Part shown: positions 1 to 7,519 of the stretch, piece after piece
Position numbering within the stretch: the first letter of the stretch is position 1
Layout of the letters: each line of letters starts with the position of its first letter
Assembly (NCBI GenBank): GCA_964354155.1
Contig: CAYGYG010000021.1
Location: forward strand, 1 to 44,646
Direction: 5' to 3'
Source: CAYGYG01 sp964354155
GTDB lineage: Bacteria; Hydrothermota; Tepidihabitantia; SM23-42; CAYGYG01
DNA length: 44,646 nucleotides
The notes under the pieces: generated by a model
What the model saw: the letters and a program-made list of their open reading frames with translations, nothing else
Told to the model about the DNA's origin: nothing
Database searches by the model: none
Position numbers and translations under genes: made by a program

Positions 1-46
1 CCGGGTCATCGTACCAGACCTCTGCCAGGGTTTTCGTACAATTCCG

Positions 47-74
47 TTGACAAAAGCAACAACGGCCTTATAAT
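47..74 (+). promoter_or_regulatory. Promoter of the tRNA-Sec gene
   Basis: A perfect consensus pair is present: TTGACA at 47-52 and TATAAT at 69-74, with a 16-bp spacer. The predicted start lies near 81, about nine bases before the mature tRNA. The match to sigma-70 consensus on both boxes and the position make this one of the safest promoters in the window. Confidence 0.85.
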
Positions 75-89
75 CGTACCCCCTTATGC

Positions 90-183
90 GGAGGCGAACG
101 GGTGCTGGTGTGCCTGCTGGACTTCAAATCCAGATGATCCCGGGTTCGGGATCGGTAGGTTCGATTCCTACGCGCCTCCGCCA
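90..183 (+). tRNA. selC: tRNA-Sec (anticodon TCA)
   Basis: This is a selenocysteine tRNA, the adaptor that inserts Sec at UGA codons with SelB. It folds with acceptor GGAGGCG (90-96) pairing 173-179, a six-pair D stem around a TGGT loop (100-115), an anticodon stem 117-121/129-133 with loop CTTCAAA giving TCA, a seven-pair variable arm (136-142/147-153), a five-pair T stem (155-159/167-171), discriminator G180 and an encoded CCA. The long D stem, long variable arm and TCA anticodon are diagnostic. One oddity is that the expected eighth acceptor pair would be A97 opposite G172, a mismatch. It implies that the organism makes selenoproteins; selA, selB and selD are not in this window. Confidence 0.95.
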
Positions 184-457
184 TTTGTTAGGGCACAGGA
201 TACAGGGAAGAGGGAACAGGGCTCTGAGGGGGCAGCATATCAGGTTATCAGGGTATCGGTAGGCAGAGGATCAGCAGTCCGAAGATCAGGTGGCAATTCA
301 ACGGCCGATTAGATTGCCACGCCCGCCAATCCGCGAGCCTGACGTGTGGACAAGGTGTGGCGGTCTCGCAATGACAATGGGTCAGCGGTGACTCTAAAGG
401 CCAAGCAGTTCCGATCAGGCCGTCGTATCTGTTTGCATCCGTCGTAATCCGTCTGCA
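184..457. repeat. Intergenic stretch with degenerate repeats
   Basis: No gene is supported here. It contains degenerate short-period repetition: ACAGG/AGGGAA words at about 195-220, TATCAGG-like words at about 238-260, an imperfect inverted pair whose arms start ATTGCCACGCC near 313 and end GCAAT near 372, and GCATCCGT/GTCTGCATC words at about 430-460 that recur at 4195-4430. None of it looks like a terminator with a T tract. Confidence 0.5.
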
Positions 458-703
458 TCAACCGTTGATTTCAACGGTTTTGTTCTTCGCGTGTTCACCA
501 CGGATGATGCGGATGGATGATTTCGGGCGTTTGAAATGATTCGCGAGAACGGTAATCAATTCCCGATTGGCTGCGCCTTTGATCGGCTTGGCACGAAGCT
601 TAACCCGGTACTCGGTTGGGCTCAATCGCTCGACTGAGATTTCACGGGTGTTGGTGATGACGCGGATTTCGATGCGGAGGGTCTGGTGCAGATTAGCGGG
701 CAA
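458..703 (-). CDS. DUF167 / YggU family protein
   Basis: An 81-residue protein matching the small DUF167 (UPF0235, YggU) family, whose biochemical function is not established. The family pattern is visible: a leading strand, then VKLRAKPIKGAANRELI, then a region ending in SSIRIIRGEHAKNKTV. The length fits the family. The start is a TTG at 703, which overlaps the last codons of the upstream propeller gene (stop at 693-695), so translation is probably coupled to it; no clear ribosome site is visible and the exact start is uncertain. It is the last gene of that minus-strand unit. Confidence 0.8.
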   Translation of the reverse strand: MPANLHQTLRIEIRVITNTREISVERLSPTEYRVKLRAKPIKGAANRELITVLANHFKRPKSSIRIIRGEHAKNKTVEING

Positions 704-2885
704 TGACCAGACTCTTGCAGACGGTACGGCGGGCAGTCACCAGCCTCACGAAGTAAACACCCCTGGGTAACATGGTGAGGTCAAGGGCGCGGCGATGGTC
801 ACCAGCATTTTGCCATCCAGCAAAAACCATACGGGTCGTACGTCCCGCCCGATCGAACAGCGTGATGCTGACTTGACCTGGTTGGTCGAGGCAGTATTGG
901 AGGACAGTCCGGGCCGCGGCCGGATTGGGAAGAATATTCAGCATCGCGTTATGGATGTGGTTTGGGAGTTCGGCATCGACCGCCGTCACATCCTGCCACT
1001 CATAAACGCTGTAACCCTCGGTGCCGGCATAGAGCGGTGCGCCGGAAATCTTCGACACGCACAGCACACTCTTAGTCGCCATGCCCTGATTCCGCTCAAA
1101 CCAATCGACGCCGGCGTTAGTCGATACGTAGACACCGAGTGAGGTGCCGGCATAGATGGTCGTGGGTCTAGCGGGGTCGACCGCGACACTCACGACTCCA
1201 TAGGCGCCGACATTCTCCCATGTTGCCCCGCCGTTGGTCGACTTGTGAACGCCGTCGACCGTACCGGCATAGAGAATACTAGAGTTGGCAGGATCGACCG
1301 CGATCGAGTAGACCATGCCGGTTATGCCGCTGTTGCAGCGCGACCAGGTCAAACCGCCGTCGGTTGTCCTGAAGACGGCAGCCAGCAGGTTCACATGACC
1401 GGCCGCATAGACGACGCTGGAATTGGACGGGTCGAAGGCAATGCTGTAGGTAAATCCGACGGTCGAGGACTCGAGGATATGGCGCGACCAGGAAGTTCCG
1501 CCGGTGGTCGTCTTAGCCACGGCCATCTCGCCATCCGGCGAACCCCCACCGGTAAAGAATGTATTCCCGTTGCGCGGATCGACCGCGAGCGCCCCCCCGT
1601 CACTGTGCCACGAATCTATCTCCTGCCAGGCGGACCCGCCATCGGTGCTCTTGTAGAGCTCGGCGTTGCCTCAGCCGGCGCCCTCAAGTGCATAGACGGT
1701 ACTCGAATTCTGCGAGTGGACACCGATACCGGCGACAACACCGCAGGATAGGAAGAAGGCCGTCTTAACCCATGACTGCCCGCGGTTGGTGGTTCGGTAT
1801 ATTCCATTATCCCGGTATTCGACGTAGACGGTCGACGGCGAGGACGGGGCCGGGCTGATCACGTTGACCGGGGCAAGCGCAATTCCATCCTGAGATTCAA
1901 GCCAGTTGGTGCCCTGGTCGGTGGTCTTGAACAGGCCGATGTTGTTGCTGGTGTAGGCAACTTGCGGCAAGGCAGGGTCGGCCAGAACGCTGCGAAACTC
2001 ATAGCCGGGCGGAACATCGGCACAGCGGAGCCAGGATGTCCCCTGGTCGGTGCTTCGGTACAAAAACGTATCGCTCGAGGCGTAGCAGACGTCCGGATTC
2101 GCCCTGGAGATAGCCACCGATTGCACCGTGGGAAAGTTCCCGGTCTGCGTCCAGGACTGGCCTCCGTTGGTGCTTCGGTAGACGCCTCCGTAGTATGTTC
2201 CGACGAGGATGGTGCTGCTGGTCTGAGGATGCACGGCAATCGAATAGGGGTAGAAGCCGCCGAGGTTGTTGGTCGAATTGTTCCAGGTGGCGCCGGCGTC
2301 GGTGGATTTGTACAGGCGCGTCTCGGTGTTGATGTAGCCGCCGGCATAAACGGTGTTCGGCGCAAGAGGGTCAACGGCGATGGAGAAACCGTAGCCCGAA
2401 GCATTCTCGAAGGTCGTAGTGCTCCAGGTCGCGCCGCCGTTGAATGATTTGCTGACCATCATTCGATAGTCAGACCCGACCAGCTTGGACCCAACAAGGT
2501 AAACAATGTCTGGATTCGCCGGGCTGACCGCGATCCCGTAGATCGAGTTGCCGTCGGCTGAATAGGTGGCCCATGAAATCCCGCCGTTGGCAGTCTTGTA
2601 CACCGCCGATCCAATGCCGCCGCCATAGACAACATTGTGATTCGTCGGGTCGACGGCCAGCGCATAGAGATACGCGGCGACTTGGCCCGCGGCCTGCCAG
2701 GACAGACCCCGGTCAGTTGAACGGTAGATCCGACAGGGGTTACCATAGTGAGCCGTATAGAGAACTGCGGGGTTGCTCAGGCTCTGGGCCGAAGCGTACA
2801 AGTAGCCGCCATAGGGTCCGACCGGGACCCAGTCGGCGTGCAGGGACGCGACGGCAAGAAACAACATCATTACCATAGTTCTCAT
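693..2885 (-). CDS. Secreted BNR/sortilin-type beta-propeller protein with C-terminal sorting domain, interrupted by one in-frame TGA
   Basis: An N-terminal signal peptide (MRTMVMMLFLAVASLHA) is followed by about 13 repeats of the type YRSTNGGQSW/YKSTDAGATW, typical of BNR/VPS10/Ycf48-like propellers, and a C-terminal sorting-like domain starting at LPNPAAARTVLQ and ending GVYFVRLVTARRTVCKSLVIAR-type strands, as in type IX secretion cargo. Reading is continuous in one frame (731 codons) except for a TGA at 1671-1673 (about residue 405), so this is either a point nonsense, an error, or recoding. I chose ATG 2885 because GTG 2894 lies upstream of the predicted transcription start. Role is inferred: exported to the surface, ligand unknown. 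Confidence 0.75.
1671..1673 (-). other. In-frame TGA inside the propeller gene
   Basis: On the minus strand the codon TGA falls between ...LEGAG and GNAELYKSTDGG. The next 48 codons to the ATG at 1526 are open in the same frame and encode a perfect further BNR repeat, so there is no frameshift. Downstream bases can form a small hairpin (GCTCT-ACA-AGAGC) but it lacks the G/U-containing apical loop of known bacterial SECIS elements. Nonsense mutation or sequence error is more likely than selenocysteine. Confidence 0.85.
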
Positions 2886-2897
2886 ACTTTTCACGAG

Positions 2898-2925
2898 ATT
2901 ATAGTCTTTTCCGTTACAAAGTCAA
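2898..2925 (-). promoter_or_regulatory. Promoter of the propeller-DUF167 unit
   Basis: On the minus strand, TTGACT (2920-2925) and TATAAT (2898-2903) are separated by 16 bp. The expected transcription start is near 2891, six bases before the ATG at 2885, giving an almost leaderless mRNA and excluding the upstream GTG as the start. Confidence 0.8.
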
Positions 2926-2977
2926 GAGTTTTGCGGTACTCAAAAACATTGAGAGCATTGGGCATTTCGAGTTATTT

Positions 2978-3751
2978 CTATTTTTCAGCCTGACCCCCGG
3001 GGCCGTCCCCGGGGCCGAGTTCGACAAGCTTGACGACATCTCCGAAAAAGCCGATTTTTTCCCCGACGATAATCACTGCTCCGAGAATGCCTTTCTGTTG
3101 CCGGGCACGATCGAGCGCCGACCCGATGTCTTCCGCTGTCTTGACCATGTTGCCGAAGGCCGTGGCCGCGGCATCGGCGAGACTCCCACTTTTCGCGACG
3201 ACAACGATGGCATCGGCCTTGCCGAAACTGAGCGAATGGCCGACCGTGCCGGATGAGGTGCAAATACTCAGTCCCTGAGGCGCAGGAGGGAGTTCGACCC
3301 CGAGTTTCATGGACAGGGGGGAAGCGCCCGCATAGATGGCCACGATCATCGGCTCTTCACTGATGATGAAAATGTCGCCGCCGTTCTCGACGACAACTTC
3401 TTTCGAGACGCGCGCCAGGTGACGAGCCACTCGTTCGGCAATCGCGCCCGCGACTGCGGCCATCGGACCGACCCCGACCCGGGCCGCGGCATGGGCCATG
3501 TCCCGGACGATCTCAGGCGAACCTTCCAGGATCATTACCGGCGCGAGCGAGGTCCGGAATTCCCGGTTGTCGCCTATGTGACGATCGAGGTCAGACCTGA
3601 GTTCTTTGAGCTTTTCCGCTGCCGGACCAGAGAGATCGGCCTGGGCCCGGATGAAGAGGTCACTTTCTCGTACGGCGACTCGGAAATTGACCAACGAGCC
3701 GTGTCGGCAGATGCTCTGGTACGTGCGGGGCTGGTAACCCGGACTCTTCAT
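2978..3751 (-). CDS. UPF0280 family protein (COG2122, ApbE-like)
   Basis: A 257-residue protein of the UPF0280/COG2122 family, which has an ApbE-like fold. Typical segments are visible: GPMAAVAGAIAE near residue 95-110, VVENGGDIFI shortly after, and SSGTVGHSLSFGKADAI further on. In Methanosarcina, published genetic work links this family to sulfide assimilation into homocysteine/cysteine, together with a NIL/ferredoxin protein and a COG1900 (DUF39) protein. Here the NIL/ferredoxin gene lies immediately upstream with a three-base gap (its stop is at 3755-3757), supporting that role. The COG1900 partner is not in the window. The C-terminus is glycine-rich (GPGDGPGGQ). Confidence 0.85.
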   Translation of the reverse strand: MKSPGYQPRTYQSICRHGSLVNFRVAVRESDLFIRAQADLSGPAAEKLKELRSDLDRHIGDNREFRTSLAPVMILEGSPEIVRDMAHAAARVGVGPMAAVAGAIAERVARHLARVSKEVVVENGGDIFIISEEPMIVAIYAGASPLSMKLGVELPPAPQGLSICTSSGTVGHSLSFGKADAIVVVAKSGSLADAAATAFGNMVKTAEDIGSALDRARQQKGILGAVIIVGEKIGFFGDVVKLVELGPGDGPGGQAEK

Positions 3752-3754
3752 GGC

Positions 3755-4171
3755 CTAGCCAAAATTGATCTTGATCGCCTGATAAGGACAGACCCGGATA
3801 CACTCTTCGCAGCCGATGCACTTGGCGGCCTCGAACTTGACGAGCATCTTGGGTTTCTCGATGTGAAACGCGGCACTCGGACAGGCAATCGAGCATAGTC
3901 CGCAGTGGACGCACCGGTCCTGGACATGCACGATATCCTGGCTCAGAAACTCGGTTTTGACGCCGATGTCTTTGAGGTACTTGAGGCCGTTCTGCACATT
4001 CTGCCGGGTTCCGCTCAGCTCCATGAGCAAGAGACCCTCGCTGTCCTCGGGCGAGACGCGCGCCTTCAGGATGTTGAACATGATGTCGTACTTCTTGACC
4101 AAGTGGTATGTTATCGGCTGCTCGGTCAGTTTTGGCGGAAAGTGCAGGACAATTCTTTTTGAGACGTTCAT
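3755..4171 (-). CDS. NIL-domain ferredoxin, two [4Fe-4S] clusters
   Basis: A 138-residue protein. Residues about 1-75 form an NIL domain (VLHFPPKLTEQPITYHLVKKYD, a regulatory/ligand domain also found in MetN transporters), followed by two cluster motifs, CVHCGLCSIACP and CIGCEECIRVCP. This architecture matches MA1822 of Methanosarcina acetivorans, shown to work with a COG1900 protein in converting aspartate semialdehyde and sulfide to homocysteine. The gene has a strong AAAGGAGG site seven bases before ATG 4171 and is followed directly by the UPF0280 gene. Assignment to homocysteine synthesis is by family and neighbourhood; a generic ferredoxin role is the alternative. Confidence 0.85.
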   Translation of the reverse strand: MNVSKRIVLHFPPKLTEQPITYHLVKKYDIMFNILKARVSPEDSEGLLLMELSGTRQNVQNGLKYLKDIGVKTEFLSQDIVHVQDRCVHCGLCSIACPSAAFHIEKPKMLVKFEAAKCIGCEECIRVCPYQAIKINFG

Positions 4172-4194
4172 GAAAACCTCCTTTGTAGAGACGA

Positions 4195-4430
4195 TGCAAA
4201 CGGATGCCTGCGGATGCAGACGGATATCCGTTCCAAATCCTAAATGCGAAGCACTAAATCCTAAACAAATCCCTCAGCATAAGCACGAGAGCGCAAACAA
4301 GCATCACCGTAACCTGCGATTTTGTTGCGGATGCAAACGGATACTTGCAGATGCAGACTGATGACGACGGATTGAAGCAGATCTTTCCGGTGCATCCGTG
4401 TGCATCAGTACTCATCTGTTTGCATCTCCC
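4195..4430. repeat. Intergenic GGATGCA/GCATCCGT word repeats and AAATCCTAAA repeats
   Basis: This non-coding stretch upstream of the ferredoxin gene is built from reiterated words: GCAAACGGATGC and GGATGCAGACGG at 4198-4225, a CTAAATGCGAAGCACTAAA block near 4241-4262 flanked by AATCCTAAA on both sides, then more GGATGCAAACGG, GCAGATGCAGAC and GCATCCGTGTGCATC at 4328-4425. The same words occur at 430-460. Part of it lies in the 5' leader of the ferredoxin mRNA. No protein is supported. Confidence 0.7.
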
Positions 4431-4443
4431 TTACTAACGAAAA

Positions 4444-4513
4444 ACCTTCCCGAGGGGGAAGGTGGATGGCCACACTCATCTTTCCCTTTGCGGGCGGGAG
4501 TTGGCACCCGCCC
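4444..4513. repeat. Two perfect hairpins in the intergenic space
   Basis: ACCTTCCC (4444-4451) pairs perfectly with GGGAAGGT (4456-4463) across a four-base loop, and GGGCGGG (4492-4498) pairs with CCCGCCC (4507-4513) across eight bases. Neither is followed by a T tract on either strand, so they are not ordinary intrinsic terminators. The rest of 4514-4611 shows nothing recognisable. Confidence 0.6.
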
Positions 4514-4611
4514 CTGGCGCCGTCAAAGATTCGCCATGCGGGTTGCCGAGGCTTCACAGGGCCCGTCCCTCAGCCTCTCTGGATGAGGAGCAAATTAAGG
4601 TTTAAATGAAC

Positions 4612-4639
4612 AAAAAAATCGTGCTATTATATTCAGCAC
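4612..4639 (-). terminator. Intrinsic terminator of the M6 protease gene
   Basis: On the minus strand GTGCT (4635-4639) and AGCAC (4621-4625) form a five-pair stem with a nine-base AT-rich loop, followed by GA and seven T residues (4612-4618). It lies about 70 bases past the M6 protease stop, in the right orientation. The stem is short, hence moderate confidence. Confidence 0.6.
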
Positions 4640-4711
4640 TGACTAATTGTCAAGATCGAAAGATAAACCAGAATATTAGTCAAAAAAATAGCGGGACTAA
4701 AGAACTTCTAT

Positions 4712-6781
4712 CTATTCCGCAAGAATCATCTTGCGGGTCAAAAATCTCCCATTCGCCTCCAGGCAGTAAAAATAGATTCCATTAGTTACTTGGCTTCCCT
4801 TTGAGTCGAGCCCTTTCCAACATACTCGGTGATTGCCAGCACCTTGAAAGTCGTTAATCATTGATGTTATCAACTCACCCAAGACATTGTATACTCTGAG
4901 AGTGACGAATGAAGGAGTGGATAATTGATAATTTATGTAGGTTGCTTTTTGAAAAGGATTTGGGTTGTTTTGGCAGAGATTGATTGTAACATGTTCAACG
5001 AGCTCGCAACTAACTTCCTTGAGGCCCGTGCTCATTACGTTAAACTTGTAGATTCCAGAAATGCCCCGATTGGGCGGGACTGCGTTGTCCTTAGCAACAA
5101 TATAATAACGGATTGAATCGCCAGGAGAAACAACATAAGGGACTTTGTACCAGTATATACTGTCTCCTTGAATACTATCCCTATCTACAGGAATAAAACC
5201 GCCATTATTAATAGAATAATATAGTGAATCCGAAGCTATTCCGAATGTATCGAGGATAACGGCATAGACTGGATATGGTCCGGTGAAGATAGTGTCGGGC
5301 CATCGATAAACATCGGCGAAAACTGGTGGATCGCTTTCTAAAAAGAAATCGAAAGTCATTATGTCACCCGACTGGCTTATATTTGTGATCCATATTCCAC
5401 TGCGGCCATTATAGCCGTTGCTATTGGGCGTTGTATAAGGCGTGAAGGCAGTCTGCGCATCTTCTCTACAGAAAGCAGCACCGACCTGACACTCATAAGG
5501 ATACCAAAATTCCGTAAATTCACGGCCATTCCAGGGCTTGGCCGGATTGTATCCGGCATCTTCGATCACGGCTCCATAATGAGGATAGGTTGGGGTACCC
5601 CTGTTGAAACCCCATTGCGGAAGTGTCTCGTCAACATGGGTAATGATAATGCCGGCATCTAATGGATTAGAGCCAGGAGTAAAGGATTTGAAAAATGCCG
5701 AGTAATCTGAATCGAGATGGTCAAATAGACCAGAATGAACAGAATGTCGATTTTCGATCATGAAATATTCCCACCTTGAACCGTTAATGGCGACTTTAAA
5801 GAGACTGGCAGAGTCATGCCGCTCTATGGAATATATGGTCACTCCAGGCTGAGAACGGGTCAACGTGGCAGGCTCGTTCCAGCCAACCATTGTCTTGAAT
5901 AATCCGCAGAAGTGCGTGGGGCGCTCTGCTGGACCAAGACCATAACGGTAGGAAAAAAGACCATAGCCGCCATATCCCATAGCACACCAGTCCTGAACCG
6001 GATGATCGTTCCAGTCATTTGGCGTAAAGTAGGTTACGGTATCCAGTTTTCGATCGGAGTCATATAGGTCGGGAAGCCAGGCGAGGATGTGACCAGATTC
6101 ATGTCGTGTCACAGCCATCCCCATAATAGTGCTATCAGTATCGGCGTGACATTCTGGCTGCAGCGAATAACCGTCGACGATGACGCCGTCATTGGTGGGA
6201 ATATTGGCGCCACTTACCCACGCCCATGACCAGGGGTCATCAGGATTTCGGGTCTCCTCACCGCCCGCCCCGGCATGGAGAAGATAAGCAATATCCACTA
6301 CACCATCGCTATCAGAATCGAACTGAGAAAAATCAACATCAGGATCGGCAAGGATGACGGCTTGGCTCATCCATCCATATTCATAAGTGATGTCATAGGT
6401 GTCGGGCGCAGTATACCATTTAGTTACATTACCGGCAATCCCGAAGTTGTCATAAGAATTCTCCAAGAAATAATCATTAAGGCTCCCGGTAGGATGAACT
6501 CCTGTGGAGAAGAAGATATCCATATAATTTTCTCGTCGGTGCTTCAAAGTGTCGGCTCGTCGATTCCGCCATTGATAAAGAATGACAATACCCTTCTTTT
6601 GGCCACGGAGTCTCTTTATAGTTAAGCTGTCCGGGCCGATCTTGCTGATTTTTTCCCATTGGGCAGGATAGATCACATCATCGTTGCGGATAAAACCGAT
6701 AGGTGGTTCTATAGCAAAGACAGAGATTCCAGAAATAGAGATCATAAAAGTAATGATTATCAACACTGTTCTGCTCTGCAT
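4712..6781 (-). CDS. Secreted M6 family (immune inhibitor A-like) zinc metalloprotease with C-terminal sorting domain
   Basis: A 689-residue exported protease. The start is ATG 6781, because AGGAGG sits five bases upstream and the protein then opens with a clean signal peptide (MQSRTVLIIITFMISISG). The M6 zinc motif HESGH is at residues 227-231, followed by LPDLYD, the usual continuation in this family; DWCAMGYGGYG lies downstream. A FlgD-Ig/type-A sorting-like domain closes the protein (NPNPFQKATYINYQL, GELITS, NGIYFYCLEA, KMILAE). The gene is clearly AT-richer than its neighbours, suggesting separate origin. It may be co-transcribed with the lipoprotein gene 90 bases upstream; I see no two-box promoter of its own. 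Confidence 0.9.
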   Translation of the reverse strand: MQSRTVLIIITFMISISGISVFAIEPPIGFIRNDDVIYPAQWEKISKIGPDSLTIKRLRGQKKGIVILYQWRNRRADTLKHRRENYMDIFFSTGVHPTGSLNDYFLENSYDNFGIAGNVTKWYTAPDTYDITYEYGWMSQAVILADPDVDFSQFDSDSDGVVDIAYLLHAGAGGEETRNPDDPWSWAWVSGANIPTNDGVIVDGYSLQPECHADTDSTIMGMAVTRHESGHILAWLPDLYDSDRKLDTVTYFTPNDWNDHPVQDWCAMGYGGYGLFSYRYGLGPAERPTHFCGLFKTMVGWNEPATLTRSQPGVTIYSIERHDSASLFKVAINGSRWEYFMIENRHSVHSGLFDHLDSDYSAFFKSFTPGSNPLDAGIIITHVDETLPQWGFNRGTPTYPHYGAVIEDAGYNPAKPWNGREFTEFWYPYECQVGAAFCREDAQTAFTPYTTPNSNGYNGRSGIWITNISQSGDIMTFDFFLESDPPVFADVYRWPDTIFTGPYPVYAVILDTFGIASDSLYYSINNGGFIPVDRDSIQGDSIYWYKVPYVVSPGDSIRYYIVAKDNAVPPNRGISGIYKFNVMSTGLKEVSCELVEHVTINLCQNNPNPFQKATYINYQLSTPSFVTLRVYNVLGELITSMINDFQGAGNHRVCWKGLDSKGSQVTNGIYFYCLEANGRFLTRKMILAE

Positions 6782-6871
6782 AACGCCTCCTTTTAACACC
6801 AACAACAATCTATTTTTCACCCACATATAAATATAGGCGATAATCATCAGAGACTAATCGGCTATCTTGAC

Positions 6872-7519
6872 TTATTCCTCTACCCACCCTTCTTTGAGCA
6901 CACAGACCTGGGTCACGCGTTCGGGTTTCCTTTCATACAAGAGATAAACGCTCACGTACTCGTGCAGCACCGCCGCGACGCTTTCCGGCGGCACGACCGG
7001 ACCGCGCACTGCGAAGACAAAGTACCGGCCATACCGATCGACATAGGCAAGGCCGGGTGCGGCGTCCTGGAAAAAGCCGGGCGCCAGGGGATAGTCCGGC
7101 GGCAAATTCTTGATCAGCTGGGCCGATTGGTGAATGACCGGAGCGTTCTTGTTTACTATTCCTTTGACCCGGGTAAGATCTCGGCTTGAGGGTTTGATCT
7201 CTTCGGTTGACTGGGCATCGATCTGGGTGCCGCTGTAGAAGCCGTAGACTCTCAGCCATCGCCCCGACAGGTTGGAGAATCTCTGCCGAAGTGGTACCCG
7301 GGCCCGGAGTTCGATCTTCTTCTGGGCGAGTTCGTAGATGTAGAGGCGGGAGGTCGAGTCGCTATCAAGCTCGTAGAGGCCGACCAGGTCGACTTCCTGG
7401 CCGGCCTCGAAGCTCATATCATACTTGGTCTCAGCAAAGTACTTGTCCTCCAGGATGAAGATCTTGAGCCGGGCGCAGCCGGCCAGGGCGACAAGCACGA
7501 AAAGAGCGATTCTCTTCAC
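6872..7519 (-). CDS. Lipoprotein of unknown function
   Basis: A 215-residue protein beginning MKRIALFVLVALAGC, a clear lipobox with Cys15 as the lipidated residue. The rest has no family I recognise: a beta-rich first half (VDLVGLYELDS, SRLYIYEL) and a second half containing YVDRYGRYFVFAV and a tyrosine-rich tail. Its ATG overlaps the stop of the upstream M23-like gene (ATGA at 7516-7519), so the two are translationally coupled and probably act at the same cell-envelope site. Confidence 0.75.
   Translation of the reverse strand: MKRIALFVLVALAGCARLKIFILEDKYFAETKYDMSFEAGQEVDLVGLYELDSDSTSRLYIYELAQKKIELRARVPLRQRFSNLSGRWLRVYGFYSGTQIDAQSTEEIKPSSRDLTRVKGIVNKNAPVIHQSAQLIKNLPPDYPLAPGFFQDAAPGLAYVDRYGRYFVFAVRGPVVPPESVAAVLHEYVSVYLLYERKPERVTQVCVLKEGWVEE

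Noticed and set aside
1644..1670. SECIS element just after the in-frame TGA
   Set aside because: The only stem (GCTCT/AGAGC) has an ACA loop and starts too close; it lacks the conserved G-rich loop and bulged U of known bacterial SECIS elements.
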